Source of the DNA: Pseudomonadota bacterium
GTDB lineage: Bacteria > Myxococcota_A > Polyangia > Polyangiales > Polyangiaceae
Length of the DNA stretch: 64,000 nt
Direction: 5' to 3'
NCBI GenBank assembly: GCA_023423895.1
Contig: JAFAER010000005.1
Location: 124,001 to 188,000 of the forward strand
Shown: positions 1 through 8,916 of the stretch, piece by piece
Numbering within the stretch: the first letter of the stretch is position 1
Layout of the letters: each line of letters begins with the position of its first letter
Position numbers and translations under genes: made by a program
Notes under the pieces: model-generated
Database searches by the model: none
What the model saw: only the letters and a program-made list of their open reading frames with translations
What the model was told of the DNA's origin: nothing

Positions 1-2
1 CG

Positions 3-1478
3 TGGGCACAGGCCTACGCGTCGATGGCCGTCGAGCAACTCTCCGGCTCCGATTGGGTCGATGACATCGTCCAGGCCAACCTCGCCGAGTGCGCCATCGC
101 GATTGCCCGGCTCGCACCGGGCGACGACGCGATGGCCTTCTTGCAGGAGCGGTTCGCCGCCGAGCGTAAACACCTGAGGGCCGACCTGGCCATCCGCGGC
201 GCGCTCCTCGCGGGCCTTCTGATCCTCGAGCCGAAAAACACCGCATACCGCGGCTGGGTCGAGCGGTTACTCGGCAACCGCACCGGCGCATTCTCGATCT
301 TCAGCGTCCTCCGCGGGATCGAGGAGAGTGGCGCGGACATCCCCGCGTCCTGGGTACTGCCGCACGTCTACGCATCGCGAACCTCGCTCACCGCGACGCA
401 GACCGGAGAGGAGGTCGTCCAGGCCGCCGCCCGGCGCGCACTGTCGGTCCTCGGCGCGCCACCGCCGCCGCCGTACGACGACAGCGACGAATACGCCAAT
501 CGCACTCCCGACGAAGCACTTCCGGCCGCGATCCTCCGCCCGGATCGGCACCGGCTCGAGAGCGTCTTCGAGCGCATTCGCGAGAGTAACGTGGTCCATC
601 CGGACATCGTCGCGAACGGCGGCGCCGTCCTGCGCGACCTCTACGCGTGGTCGTCCGATGATTGGGACCGGGTCGACAACCGCGCACGCGTCGAAGGACT
701 GCGCGTCATGCGCCTGCAAGGGCCTGCCGCAACTCCCGCGCTCGCCGCCTTGCTCGAGCTGCCGCACATGTCCGTGGAGGATCGCGGGTTCGCTCGCATC
801 ACGCTCCGCTACTGCGGGCAAGAGGCCGTGGTCCGTCGATGGCTGCAGTCGGCGAGCATCGACGAGGTGCTCGCGGAGCTGACGCAGCCCACGCCTTCCT
901 CCGTCGCCTTCCCCGATCTGCTCGCCGCACATGCGGTCGCTCGCATCGGCGAGCGCGCCAGCGAAGCGTGCCTCGCCGCCGTCGAACGACGGCTCGCCGA
1001 CGCCCCGCGGACGTCCGACTACGCCGGCCCAGGCGATCCCGCGCTCACGCTCCTGCCCTTCGTCGTCGGGACGCTGGGCGACGACGCCCGAACGCGCCTC
1101 CGCTCCTTGGCGAAAGGGTTCGACACGTACCGCTCGGCGCGCGCGATCCTCTTGCAGGCAGCCAAGTTCGAGCCCCAGCCGCTGCACTTCGACTGGAAGG
1201 GCCCCGTCGCCGTCGAGGCCGAATGCGTCGGGGAGTCCGTGCGCTACCGCGTCGAGCTCCTCCTCGAAGGCAACAAGCTCACGTGGAAGAGCACGACGGA
1301 CGGCTTCACGATGAACCAGCTCATCGACGAGTCTCACTCCGAGCGAGGCACGCTCGAATTCGAGAGCGACGACGCTGGACGCGCCTTCGCCGACCTCGAG
1401 CTCCGAGCGCTCTCGCTCCGTGGCTTCCGTCGTCCGGCGCCCAAGAAGGCGGCGAAGCCGAAGACCAAGCGGCGTTGA
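3..1478 (+). CDS. Unidentified helical protein, 5' end beyond window edge
   Basis: The reading frame is open right to the left edge, so the true start is probably outside the window; the first internal ATG is at 24. The product from that ATG is 484 residues. It is rich in Ala, Leu, Arg and Glu, with recurring amphipathic helices about 30 to 40 residues apart (for example around residues 225-345), which suggests a HEAT/ARM-like solenoid, although I cannot assign a family. No signal peptide or catalytic motif is visible. The C-terminus (about residues 400-460) looks like a small beta-rich domain and ends in a basic tail, PAPKKAAKPKTKRR, a feature shared with several other proteins here. It converges on the SET-domain gene, with a perfect hairpin between them. 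Function unknown. Confidence 0.7.
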   Translation, partial: WAQAYASMAVEQLSGSDWVDDIVQANLAECAIAIARLAPGDDAMAFLQERFAAERKHLRADLAIRGALLAGLLILEPKNTAYRGWVERLLGNRTGAFSIFSVLRGIEESGADIPASWVLPHVYASRTSLTATQTGEEVVQAAARRALSVLGAPPPPPYDDSDEYANRTPDEALPAAILRPDRHRLESVFERIRESNVVHPDIVANGGAVLRDLYAWSSDDWDRVDNRARVEGLRVMRLQGPAATPALAALLELPHMSVEDRGFARITLRYCGQEAVVRRWLQSASIDEVLAELTQPTPSSVAFPDLLAAHAVARIGERASEACLAAVERRLADAPRTSDYAGPGDPALTLLPFVVGTLGDDARTRLRSLAKGFDTYRSARAILLQAAKFEPQPLHFDWKGPVAVEAECVGESVRYRVELLLEGNKLTWKSTTDGFTMNQLIDESHSERGTLEFESDDAGRAFADLELRALSLRGFRRPAPKKAAKPKTKRR

Positions 1479-1558
1479 AGGCGCACCGTCGGGACGGAAG
1501 CCCCGACCGGCAACCCAACGCGACGGCAACGTCGTCGGCGACAGCGAGCTCGAACGTC

Positions 1559-1585
1559 GAGAGAACGGCCTTTCGCCGTTCTCTC
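1559..1585. terminator. Hairpin between convergent genes
   Basis: A perfect 11-bp inverted repeat (gagagaacggc / gccgttctctc) with the 5-base loop ctttc lies between the stop of the gene ending at 1478 and the stop of the SET gene at 1605. Position and symmetry suit a bidirectional terminator. There is no long T-run on either side, so strong intrinsic termination is not certain. Confidence 0.6.
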
Positions 1586-1604
1586 ATTCGAGCCGACAGC
1601 TACG

Positions 1605-2216
1605 TCAGGCCGCGAGGCGCTTCGGCCGCGAAGCTGCCTTCTTCGTCGCCGTCTTGCCGCTTCTCTTCGCCTTGGCCTTGGCCTTGGCTTTGACCGTGGC
1701 TTTGGCTTTGGCCTTGGCCTTGGTCTTCTTCTTCGGCTTCTTCCGCGGCTCGAGCATCGTTCCCTGGCACTCCTCCGAGCCACAACGGCAGGCGAAGATC
1801 TGCTCGATGTCCGGCGGGTCGTCGGGCCCCCGGCTGATCATGTACTGGTAGACGATCTCTTCCCCCTCGCGGATCGTGCGGGTCGCCTCGATGAGGAGGC
1901 GCCCTTCATCGATGATGACCTCGCAGTTCGGATCGCACGAATGGTTGATGAACCGTGATTCGTTGCCGCCGACGCCGCCGTCGATGACCGTCTTCGCGTC
2001 GACCGTGAAGAGGAAGGTGTGATTGTCGCCGTGAGCCTTCTTGGCGTGACGACGATCGGCCTCTTCGTGCGAGATGCGCTCGCCGACGTATTCGATGATG
2101 CAGGTGCCCTTGCGGATCGTGCGCGTCGCGAACACGCCCCTGCCGTGAACGCGGGACCGCGCGACGCGATAGGCGGGCTCTCGGCGTGGGCTCGTCTGGC
2201 TCTTCGTCTTCGACAT
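1605..2216 (-). CDS. SET-domain protein-lysine methyltransferase with H1-like tail
   Basis: The 203-residue product has a compact SET domain at about residues 15-130. Visible landmarks are the N-terminal SRVHGRGVFA segment (21-30), the cofactor/active-site motif RFINHSCDPNCE (88-99), and GEEIVYQY (118-125) with the late tyrosine. A post-SET-like cysteine cluster follows (C143, C145, C150), which normally binds zinc near the active site. Known SET enzymes transfer methyl groups from S-adenosylmethionine to lysines. Residues 158-203 are almost entirely Lys, Ala, Arg and Thr in KAKAKA runs, like a histone H1 tail, and could bind DNA or be a methylation target (inference). The start was placed at MSKTKSQ, just before the conserved domain; the frame extends upstream to an ATG at 2789 but that stretch lies opposite the next gene. 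Substrate unknown. Confidence 0.88.
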   Translation of the reverse strand: MSKTKSQTSPRREPAYRVARSRVHGRGVFATRTIRKGTCIIEYVGERISHEEADRRHAKKAHGDNHTFLFTVDAKTVIDGGVGGNESRFINHSCDPNCEVIIDEGRLLIEATRTIREGEEIVYQYMISRGPDDPPDIEQIFACRCGSEECQGTMLEPRKKPKKKTKAKAKAKATVKAKAKAKAKRSGKTATKKAASRPKRLAA

Positions 2217-2472
2217 TCTGCTGGAGCCGCTTAGGCCGATAGCCCGACCGCTGGCAAGCTCTCTTTCAGCGGTGCGGCCGCACCGCATGAGCTGCGGCGC
2301 GCCGTGAGCGGCCGATCGAACGAATCGCCTACCCCATAGACACGACAAACGCGCCTCTGCCAGTATGGGAGCCTTCGCTTTCGGCCGGCCGCGCGACCAC
2401 CGCGCGGGAACCAGATGCGGGAAGCACACGGGGGGGGACTGCCGACACGACTCACTTGGAGCCGCCCCTCCC

Positions 2473-4455
2473 TTGAAAGCCCTAGCGCGTACGATCCCCT
2501 CCCTGCTCCTCTGCTGGCTTGCCGTCGCGTGCAGCGACGCCGACAGCGCCGTTCGCGACGTCCATGCGGCCAGGGGAGACGCGGACGCGGGCGCGGCCGA
2601 CTGCACGCCGGGAGCGGCGAGGTGCGATGGCCCCGTCCCGGAGACCTGCAGCAGCGCGGGCGCGTGGCAGAAAGGTGAACCGTGCGCCGTCGCTTGCGCC
2701 GAGGGCGCATGCGTCGACAATCGCGCATGCGCGCCCGGCGCCAAGGACTGCAGCGGACTCGTCCCCCGGACCTGCGACGATTCGGGCACCTGGCAGAGCG
2801 CTTCGGCCTGCCCCTACGTCTGCACCGCCGGCGCCTGCACCGGCGCATGCGTCCCGGGCACCAAGGACTGCAGCGGACTCGTCCCCCGGACCTGCGACGA
2901 TTCGGGCACCTGGCAGAGCGCCCCCGCATGCGCGTACGTCTGCAGCGCAGGCGAGTGCACGGGCTCATGCGTGCCTGACGCCAAGGACTGCGACGGCCTC
3001 GCCCCTCGGACGTGTGATGCCGCCGGGGCCTGGCAGAGCGCCGACGCGTGCCCCTTCGTCTGCAGCGCGGGCGAGTGCACCGGCGCATGCGTGCCGACCA
3101 CGAAGCAGTGCGCCGGGCTCGTCCCGCAGACCTGCGACGCCGCCGGAGCCTGGCAGAGCGCCGACACGTGCCCCTTCGTCTGCAACGGCGGGGACTGCAG
3201 CGGCGAGTGCGTGCCCGACGCGGTGGACTGCGTCGGCCTCGTCCCGCGACGGTGCGACGCCACCGGTCATTGGCAGACCGCCGACGCGTGCTCCTTCGTC
3301 TGCAGCGCGGGCGCGTGCACGGGCGTCTGCGTGCCTGGCGATCATCGATGTGGTGACGCGACGTCGATCGAGACGTGCGACGCCGCTGGACAATGGCAGC
3401 GCTCGGCTTGCCTCCAGGTCTGTTCGCCCAAGACCGACCAGTGTGCCTGCGCGCCCGGCTACGAGGGCAACGGCACGACCTGCACGGCGATCGACTTCTG
3501 CAGCAGCCCGAACGGCGGCTGCTCCCCGAACGCGACGTGCTCGCAGGATGGCATCTCGCCGGCATGCACGTGCAACGGCGGCTTCGCCGGCGACGGCCTC
3601 GCCTGCTACACGCCGGAGAGCAACGTCCTGAACGAAGGCTTCGACGACATCGGGACGCTCGCCGGAGCCGGCTGGCTGCGCGAGAACCGGAGCTCGCCGG
3701 TCGGAACCACCGGCTGGTTCCAGGGCACCAACGTCGGGGCGGCCGGGCCGTTCGACAGCTACGACGGAACCGCGAACGCTTACATCGGCGCAAACTACAA
3801 CAACACGACCGGAGGCACGGGCACGATCAACAACTGGCTCGCGACGCCGGTCGTGTCGTTCGGCGCGGGCGCGTCGGTCTCGTTCTACACGCGAACGGCC
3901 GTCAACCAGCCGACGTACCCGGATCGGATCGAGATCCGACTCTGCGCGGAGCTTCCGTGCACCCTTCCGGCGGATGGGGGCCTCGGAACGTACACGGTCC
4001 GGCTGGGCGCCGTGAATCCGGACCTGACGGCAGACGGTTATCCCAAGGCCTGGACCAAATTCACCTTCACAAACGCGGACGGCATCCCCCGTTCCGGCTC
4101 CGGCCGCATCGCGATTCGCTATCACGTGACGAGCGCGGGACCGTTCGGCATCCGTAGCGACTACATCGGGATCGACCGCTTCGTCTGGAGCGCCGGCGTC
4201 CCCGCGTACGCCGTCGGAGGCACGGTGAGCGGCCTCACCGCTGGAGGCCTCGTCCTGTGGCTGAACGGAAGCGAGCAGCACGCGATCGCCGCGGACGGCA
4301 GCTTCGCGTTCAGCCATGTGCTCGAGAGCGGCACCCCGTACTCGGTCAGCGTCTACCAGCAGCCGGCAGGCGAGACCTGCGTGGTCGCCGGCGGACAGGG
4401 CACGATCGCCTCGGCCAACGTCGGCGACGTCACGATCACGTGCACGCCGGACTGA
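2473..4455 (+). CDS. Lipoprotein with seven Cys-rich repeats, EGF-like and anchor-J-like domains
   Basis: I chose the TTG at 2473 because it starts a clean lipoprotein signal, MKALARTIPSLLLCWLAVAC, with the lipidated Cys at residue 20; in-frame ATG 2365 would add an implausible 36 residues. The frame gives 660 residues. After a short linker come seven tandem repeats of about 40 residues (about 44-325), each with six cysteines and a pattern like C.PG.KDC.GLVPRTCD..G.WQ..  Then comes an EGF-like module (about 327-380, GYEGNGTTC and GGFAGDGLAC), a beta-sandwich resembling choice-of-anchor-J modules (about 385-590, starting NEGFDDIGTLAGAGW), and a C-terminal domain of about 65 residues. The protein is probably a surface-exposed adhesive or sensory lipoprotein. 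It is transcribed divergently from the SET gene. Confidence 0.85.
   Translation: MKALARTIPSLLLCWLAVACSDADSAVRDVHAARGDADAGAADCTPGAARCDGPVPETCSSAGAWQKGEPCAVACAEGACVDNRACAPGAKDCSGLVPRTCDDSGTWQSASACPYVCTAGACTGACVPGTKDCSGLVPRTCDDSGTWQSAPACAYVCSAGECTGSCVPDAKDCDGLAPRTCDAAGAWQSADACPFVCSAGECTGACVPTTKQCAGLVPQTCDAAGAWQSADTCPFVCNGGDCSGECVPDAVDCVGLVPRRCDATGHWQTADACSFVCSAGACTGVCVPGDHRCGDATSIETCDAAGQWQRSACLQVCSPKTDQCACAPGYEGNGTTCTAIDFCSSPNGGCSPNATCSQDGISPACTCNGGFAGDGLACYTPESNVLNEGFDDIGTLAGAGWLRENRSSPVGTTGWFQGTNVGAAGPFDSYDGTANAYIGANYNNTTGGTGTINNWLATPVVSFGAGASVSFYTRTAVNQPTYPDRIEIRLCAELPCTLPADGGLGTYTVRLGAVNPDLTADGYPKAWTKFTFTNADGIPRSGSGRIAIRYHVTSAGPFGIRSDYIGIDRFVWSAGVPAYAVGGTVSGLTAGGLVLWLNGSEQHAIAADGSFAFSHVLESGTPYSVSVYQQPAGETCVVAGGQGTIASANVGDVTITCTPD
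2602..3447 (+). repeat. Seven tandem repeats of about 120 bp inside a lipoprotein gene
   Basis: The repeat unit is 120 bp (40 codons). Copies two and three are almost identical over about 60 bp, from roughly 2740 and 2860, including the stretch encoding KDCSGLVPRTCDDSGTWQSA; the outer copies are diverged. This is the pattern of recent unequal exchange in the middle of the array. Confidence 0.85.
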
Positions 4456-4860
4456 TCCGCGGTCCGCGCCGCTAAGATCGATTCGGCTGAACGCGTCGTC
4501 GACCCGTGGCACTGCATCATCACGGGCGGCTTCTCGGCGCGAGCCACGCAGAATGGGCCACACCAGAGAGCCAGCGCCGCCCCCGCCGACACGAACGCGC
4601 GCATCGCGCGACCGCTCCGTTCGGGGTGTCGCCGATGCGCCGCGACGCTCAGCATTTCGTATCCGACGGGCTGCTCGTTGGTCATCGACTACGCCAGAAC
4701 CTCTCTCGTCGCCGACACGCGGGGCCTTCTCGACGTTGGCTCGGTCGAGCTACTTCCGGGGTCCCGGCAACCAAGATCGTCGCCGGCGGCGAAGCTTGGG
4801 TGCGAGTCCGCATCTCTCCCTCTGGAGGCAGCCGGCAGCCCGGACTGGTACGCTAGGCGC
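4456..4860. other. 405-bp stretch without a convincing gene
   Basis: No frame here has a recognisable domain or a good start. One minus-strand frame (4353-4685) contains a signal-peptide-like segment, MRAFVSAGAALALWCGPF, but it then runs antisense into the 3' end of the preceding lipoprotein gene. The last bases, ending ggtacgctaggcgc, precede the Uma2 start. Confidence 0.5.
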
Positions 4861-5448
4861 ATGACCGCCGCAACGAGCAAGCGAATGACGTTCGAGGAGT
4901 ACGTCAGGCTCGAGGCCAAGAGCGAGGTCCGGCACGAGTTCGACCGCGGCCAGGTGTTCGCGATGGCGGGCGGCACGCCTGAGCACGCCGCTCTCTGCGC
5001 GGCCATCACGCATGCGCTCGTGGCTCAGCTGAAAGGACCTTGTCGAACGTTCAGCGAGGCTCTGCGCGTGCGAACACCGACGGACAAGGCCGCCTATCCA
5101 GACGCGCTCGTGATCTGCGGCGACGTGATGCGTGACCCCGAAGATCGGAACACCGTGACGAATCCCACGCTCATCGTAGAGGTCTTGTCTGAAAGCACCG
5201 AAGCGTACGACCGCGGGAAGAAGTTCCAGCACTACCGGTCCATCCCATCGTTCGCGGAGTATGTGCTCATCGCTTCACAGGGGACACCGTGCATCGAGCG
5301 CTTCGTCAGGACGGGCGAGGTATGGACCATCTGCAGTGCTGCGTCCGCCGGCGAGCGAGTCCGCCTCGAATCGATCGACGTGACCTTCGACGTCGACGAA
5401 ATTTATCGAGGCCTCGTCGGGAACGACGGCAGGGTCTGCGAGCTCTGA
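4861..5448 (+). CDS. Uma2-family (DUF820) PD-(D/E)XK nuclease-like protein
   Basis: The 195-residue product begins MTAATSKRMTFEEYVRLEA, the usual opening of Uma2/DUF820 proteins, followed by the expected pattern: EVRHEFDRGQVFAMAGG, then AYPDALVICGD with the first acidic residue, then NPTLIVEVLSESTEAYDRG with the second, then KFQHYRSIPSFAEYVLI. The fold belongs to the restriction-endonuclease-like superfamily; activity has rarely been shown for these proteins and their role is unclear. The frame is open further upstream (to 4678), but homology begins at 4861. No partner gene is adjacent. It converges on the HD-like gene, leaving 24 bp between stops. Confidence 0.88.
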   Translation: MTAATSKRMTFEEYVRLEAKSEVRHEFDRGQVFAMAGGTPEHAALCAAITHALVAQLKGPCRTFSEALRVRTPTDKAAYPDALVICGDVMRDPEDRNTVTNPTLIVEVLSESTEAYDRGKKFQHYRSIPSFAEYVLIASQGTPCIERFVRTGEVWTICSAASAGERVRLESIDVTFDVDEIYRGLVGNDGRVCEL

Positions 5449-5472
5449 AAGGTAGAGCGTCGCTGCGTTCGG

Positions 5473-6300
5473 TCAGGGGGCGGTGGACGCGCCGATGACG
5501 GCGTCCACGTCGGCGACGAGCTCGAGGAGCTCCTCGTCGTCGCGATAGCGCTGGCTCTTGGCGATCCGTTCGCGGAGCCACGCCGTCGCCTGGTCGTGCG
5601 TTAGGCCGCCGCGGCGTCTCGCGGCGTCGTACTTGTCGAGCACGATGACGAGCTTCTCTGCGCGGTCGAACGCGGTGTTCGCGCCGAACGGACGCGAGAA
5701 GCGATCGTCCTCTCCGACGATGTCTCCCGGATTGACGTCATCGAGCATGTGATGCGTCGCGGCGGCGGCGACGGCCTCCGTGGGCAGGCCCGCCGCTTCC
5801 ACGATCCCGAGCGTCCACCCGCTGTGGAGGTTCCAGAACTGGCGAATCGTCGACGAGGGGTCGATCCCGAGGGCAGCGAAGCGCTGGATGCGCTCTTCCG
5901 CGTCCGCCGGGAAATACGTTCGTAGAAACGTCGCCACGGATTGCGTGACGTCACGCACGTTCTCGACGGCGAACGCCTCGGCGATCCGGCGCCTGTCCTC
6001 CGGACCAGCCCCCTCGGGTCCCGTCTTTCCCACGTCGGAGAAGAGACAGGCCAGCACCACGGTCTGTCGCTCGACCGGGGTGAAGGCTCTCGTGGGCTTC
6101 GTCAGGTCGTAGTGGCGGAAGATCTGCTCCGCGTACGACGTCAGGCGAAGGGCGTCGTCGAACGCCTTCGATTGCTCTGCCAGGAGCCGCATTCGCTCGA
6201 GGAGCGAGCCACCCGCGCGCTCGAGGTCGAAGCCGAACTCCGTGCATCGAGCACGAAGTCGCTCGAGCGGGTCGCCGGCATTCTGTCGATCCGCGGTCAT
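5473..6300 (-). CDS. HD-domain-like protein, putative phosphohydrolase
   Basis: The 275-residue soluble product is wholly alpha-helical by composition. It contains VVLACLFSDVGKTGP, which resembles the HDxGK core of HD-superfamily phosphohydrolases with the histidine replaced by serine, and AAAATHHMLDDVNPG later on, which supplies a histidine pair plus aspartates. The first metal ligand is therefore atypical and the enzyme may be diverged or inactive. It has no signal peptide or membrane segment. The start at 6300 (MTADRQNAGD) is the ATG nearest the folded part; the frame extends to 6705 opposite the next gene. It lies 56 bp downstream of the VWA-like lipoprotein on the same strand and may share its transcript. 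Function not established. Confidence 0.62.
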   Translation of the reverse strand: MTADRQNAGDPLERLRARCTEFGFDLERAGGSLLERMRLLAEQSKAFDDALRLTSYAEQIFRHYDLTKPTRAFTPVERQTVVLACLFSDVGKTGPEGAGPEDRRRIAEAFAVENVRDVTQSVATFLRTYFPADAEERIQRFAALGIDPSSTIRQFWNLHSGWTLGIVEAAGLPTEAVAAAATHHMLDDVNPGDIVGEDDRFSRPFGANTAFDRAEKLVIVLDKYDAARRRGGLTHDQATAWLRERIAKSQRYRDDEELLELVADVDAVIGASTAP

Positions 6301-6356
6301 CCGACGAGAGTACCCGCTTCCGACGCGCGAGACGACCGCCCATGGAGCGCGTGGCG

Positions 6357-7736
6357 CTACTTCGTCACGCTCAGCAGTGCCACGAGCATGTCGGCTTGCT
6401 CCTGCGTCGCGAAGTCGTGCGTATCGCGGGCGAGGAGCTGCATCGAGCGGGCGTGCAGCTCCGCGATCTTCCGGAGGCCGCCGGCCCGCGAGACGTCGTC
6501 GCCGACGAACGCTCGGTCCAGACGGCGGAGCGTTGCCATCGCGGATGCGTACGCGATGACGTCGCCGTGGCGCGACTTCGCGATGCGCTCGATGTCGTCG
6601 TCGTAGACGCATGGCACCTCGGCAGTGAACTCGCGCGGGCCACCCCACGAAAGATCGTCGACGTGTGCGGTGACCGTGAACTTGAAGTCCTCGTTGGGAA
6701 CCCATGCGGGCACGCTCACGCGCAACATCTCCGTTCGCGCCTCCCCGGCTCTCACGTTGCCGAGGATGAGCTCGCCCGCATCGAGGAGCCAGCGAGCCTC
6801 GCCTCCCGAGGCCTCGATGACGTGCGAGGGAGCGGGCGTCCCCTCGAACGTGAGCCGGACGTTCCGGAAGGTCGTCAGGCCCGCCGCCGGGATCGCTGCG
6901 CGGACCGATTCGGCGCGGTCGTCGAGATCGCCCTCCGCAGCAGCGCTGTTCCCGACGGTCGTGACGCTCGCGACCTGGACGCCACGCTCGGAAAGGCGTG
7001 CCACCTCGCTGATCTCGTCGGGAGCGAGCGCGTGATCCGTGAGGACGAGGACGCGCTGCGTGACCTTTCCGGTCGCGACCGCCGTGCCGGCTGCCGCGAG
7101 GGTGCCACGCACGTCCCGCGGGGCAACGCCGGCTCGCGAGCGGAGATGCGTGCGCAGCGCCGCGTTGATCATCGAGCGGTGCGACGCCGGCATCGGTGGA
7201 ACGATCGTTCGGGCACCGCGGACGTCGAAAATCGAGACGCGATCGCGGCCCGCGAGCTGATCGAGAGCGACCTCGACGAGCGCCGCCGTGTCCGGCCCCT
7301 CGCCGTCGATCACGAGCGCGACGTTCTCTCCCCAGCGCGCGGTGCCCTCCGCGGCGGGGGCGATGACGTCGACCCGCACGAGGACCTCACCGCCCCACGA
7401 CGGCACGCGTGTGTCGCTCGGACGAAGGACGATGGCGAGGCCCGTCGTGGCGAGGACGTGAGGGCGGCTCGTCTCCGTGAAGCGCCCGTCACGCGGGAGG
7501 ATGAAGCCGATCGGCGCGCGCCACGGCTCGCTCGGGTCGCGCGTGACGACGCGCTGCGGGACGTCGTCGCGATCGTGGAACTCGAGCCCGTTGGCGGTCA
7601 TGACCGACGCGCCGCGCGCTCCCTGCTCCGGGAAGTACACGGTCCCGTCCTTCGCCAGGTAGGGACGCTCGCAGCCTGCAGCGAACAGCGAGGCGAGAGC
7701 AGCGAGCGAGACGGCAAGCGCGCGCGTTCGAGCCAC
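6357..7736 (-). CDS. Lipoprotein with VWA-like domain
   Basis: The 459-residue product starts with a lipoprotein signal, MARTRALAVSLAALASLFAAGC, with the lipidated Cys at 22. A Rossmann-like VWA region spans about residues 115-260: strand LVRVDVIAP, strand VALVIDGEGPDT at the place of the metal site, and RVLVLTDHALAPDEISEV. The classical DxSxS metal motif is replaced by DGEGPD, so metal binding is doubtful. A beta-rich region (about 290-390) and a helical tail follow, which is the layout of Ca-activated-channel-like VWA proteins. It is probably a periplasmic or outer-leaflet protein. Role unknown. Confidence 0.72.
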   Translation of the reverse strand: MARTRALAVSLAALASLFAAGCERPYLAKDGTVYFPEQGARGASVMTANGLEFHDRDDVPQRVVTRDPSEPWRAPIGFILPRDGRFTETSRPHVLATTGLAIVLRPSDTRVPSWGGEVLVRVDVIAPAAEGTARWGENVALVIDGEGPDTAALVEVALDQLAGRDRVSIFDVRGARTIVPPMPASHRSMINAALRTHLRSRAGVAPRDVRGTLAAAGTAVATGKVTQRVLVLTDHALAPDEISEVARLSERGVQVASVTTVGNSAAAEGDLDDRAESVRAAIPAAGLTTFRNVRLTFEGTPAPSHVIEASGGEARWLLDAGELILGNVRAGEARTEMLRVSVPAWVPNEDFKFTVTAHVDDLSWGGPREFTAEVPCVYDDDIERIAKSRHGDVIAYASAMATLRRLDRAFVGDDVSRAGGLRKIAELHARSMQLLARDTHDFATQEQADMLVALLSVTK

Positions 7737-7932
7737 GCCTCAGTATACGCGGCAAGCATCGAGACGCTTCTGCCCGCCGCGAATCGAGTGAGACTGCCGC
7801 ACACGCGTTGCAGAACGCGACGCGGCCCGAGGCCATCGGCGTGCCCTTCTGCGGGCAGTATCCCGTCGAAAAGTTTGCGACCATCGGCCCGGACGCGGCT
7901 CCATGCCTTCAGGTGGTATCCTCGTGACGCGC

Positions 7933-8910
7933 ATGCGCCCTCGCATCGGTGCCGCATTCTTCTGCGTGGCGGCGTTCTCGTCGTCGGTCGCGCTCGCCGA
8001 CGCGCAGGCGGACGCGCGCCTGGCCCAGGCCCTGTTCGACGAAGGGCGCGCGCTCATGGCCCAGAAGCGCTGGGCCGAGGCGTGCCCGAAGCTCGCGGAG
8101 AGCCAGCGGCTCGATCCGGGCGGCGGCACGCTCCTCAACCTGGCGCTCTGCCATGCCGGTGAAGGCAAGACGGCGACGGCGCTCGTCGAGCTCCACGATG
8201 TGCTCGCCGCGTCCGTACGCGACGGGCGGGCCGATCGTGAGAAGCTCGCGCGGGAGACCATCACCTCGCTCCAGAACGAGGTGCCGAAGATCACGGTCGA
8301 CGTTCCGTCCGGCTCCCAGGTCGAAGGGCTCGAGGTGAAGCTCGACGAGACGAGCCTCGCGCCCGCGGCATGGGGCGTCGCTGCCCCCGTCGATCCAGGC
8401 TCCCACGTCGTGCGCGCGACCGTCCCGGGGCGCCAGCCGTGGACCGCGGTCGTGTCCGTGGTGCCAGGCGAGCGAAAGAGCGTCAGCGTCCCGCCGCTCG
8501 CCGAAGCGCCCGCGGCGGAGTCCTTCGGCGGCATCATGCTCCCGCCGCCGACGCAATTGCCGACGCCGACGACGGGGGACACCCCGCCACAAGCGCGAAC
8601 GTCATCGCACGCCAATCCCGTCTTCTGGGGCGCGCTCGCCGTCACGACCGCGGCGACCATCACCGGCGTCGTCACCGGCCTGATGGCGCTCGATGCGGAC
8701 GCGACCGCCGAGAAGGGCTGCATTGCGGACCGCAACTTCTGCCGCACGCAGGAAGGCCGCGATGCCGCCGAGGTGCTGCCGACGCTGGCGTGGATCAGCA
8801 CCGGCGCGTTCGTCGTCGCTGCCGTTGCCGGCATCACCGCGCTCGCAGTGCCCACCCGCAAGGAGTCGACCGTGAGCCTCTCGCCGTTCGGTGTGCGGGG
8901 CACCTTCTGA
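7933..8910 (+). CDS. TPR-PEGA membrane protein of myxobacterial type
   Basis: The start was placed at ATG 7933 (MRPRIGAAFFCVAAF), which gives a signal peptide ending SSVALADAQ; GTG 7924 and ATG 7903 are in-frame alternatives. After the signal there is a helical TPR-like region (about 20-110, with ALFDEGRALMAQKRWAEAC and LNLALCHAGEGKTATAL), then a PEGA-like beta region (about 125-195, with WGVAAPVDPGSHVVRATVPG), a Pro/Thr linker, and two hydrophobic segments (VFWGALAVTTAATITGVVTG and LAWISTGAFVVAAVAGITAL) flanking a loop with two cysteines. PEGA domains are typical of surface proteins. It stands just ahead of a Cys-rich lipoprotein gene, with 6 bp between stop and start, so the two are probably co-transcribed. 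Confidence 0.78.
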   Translation: MRPRIGAAFFCVAAFSSSVALADAQADARLAQALFDEGRALMAQKRWAEACPKLAESQRLDPGGGTLLNLALCHAGEGKTATALVELHDVLAASVRDGRADREKLARETITSLQNEVPKITVDVPSGSQVEGLEVKLDETSLAPAAWGVAAPVDPGSHVVRATVPGRQPWTAVVSVVPGERKSVSVPPLAEAPAAESFGGIMLPPPTQLPTPTTGDTPPQARTSSHANPVFWGALAVTTAATITGVVTGLMALDADATAEKGCIADRNFCRTQEGRDAAEVLPTLAWISTGAFVVAAVAGITALAVPTRKESTVSLSPFGVRGTF

Positions 8911-8916
8911 CATCGC

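Noticed and set aside
2602..3447. CRISPR-like array
   Set aside because: The repeats are 120 bp, contiguous and coding; there are no spacers and no cas genes.
4353..4685. Minus-strand frame with a signal-peptide-like segment
   Set aside because: More than half of it runs antisense to the lipoprotein gene that ends at 4455, and it has no recognised domain. It could be real only if a stop was missed.
4861..5448. Uma2 protein as part of a defence or toxin module
   Set aside because: No methylase, toxin or antitoxin partner adjoins it; orphan Uma2 genes are common.
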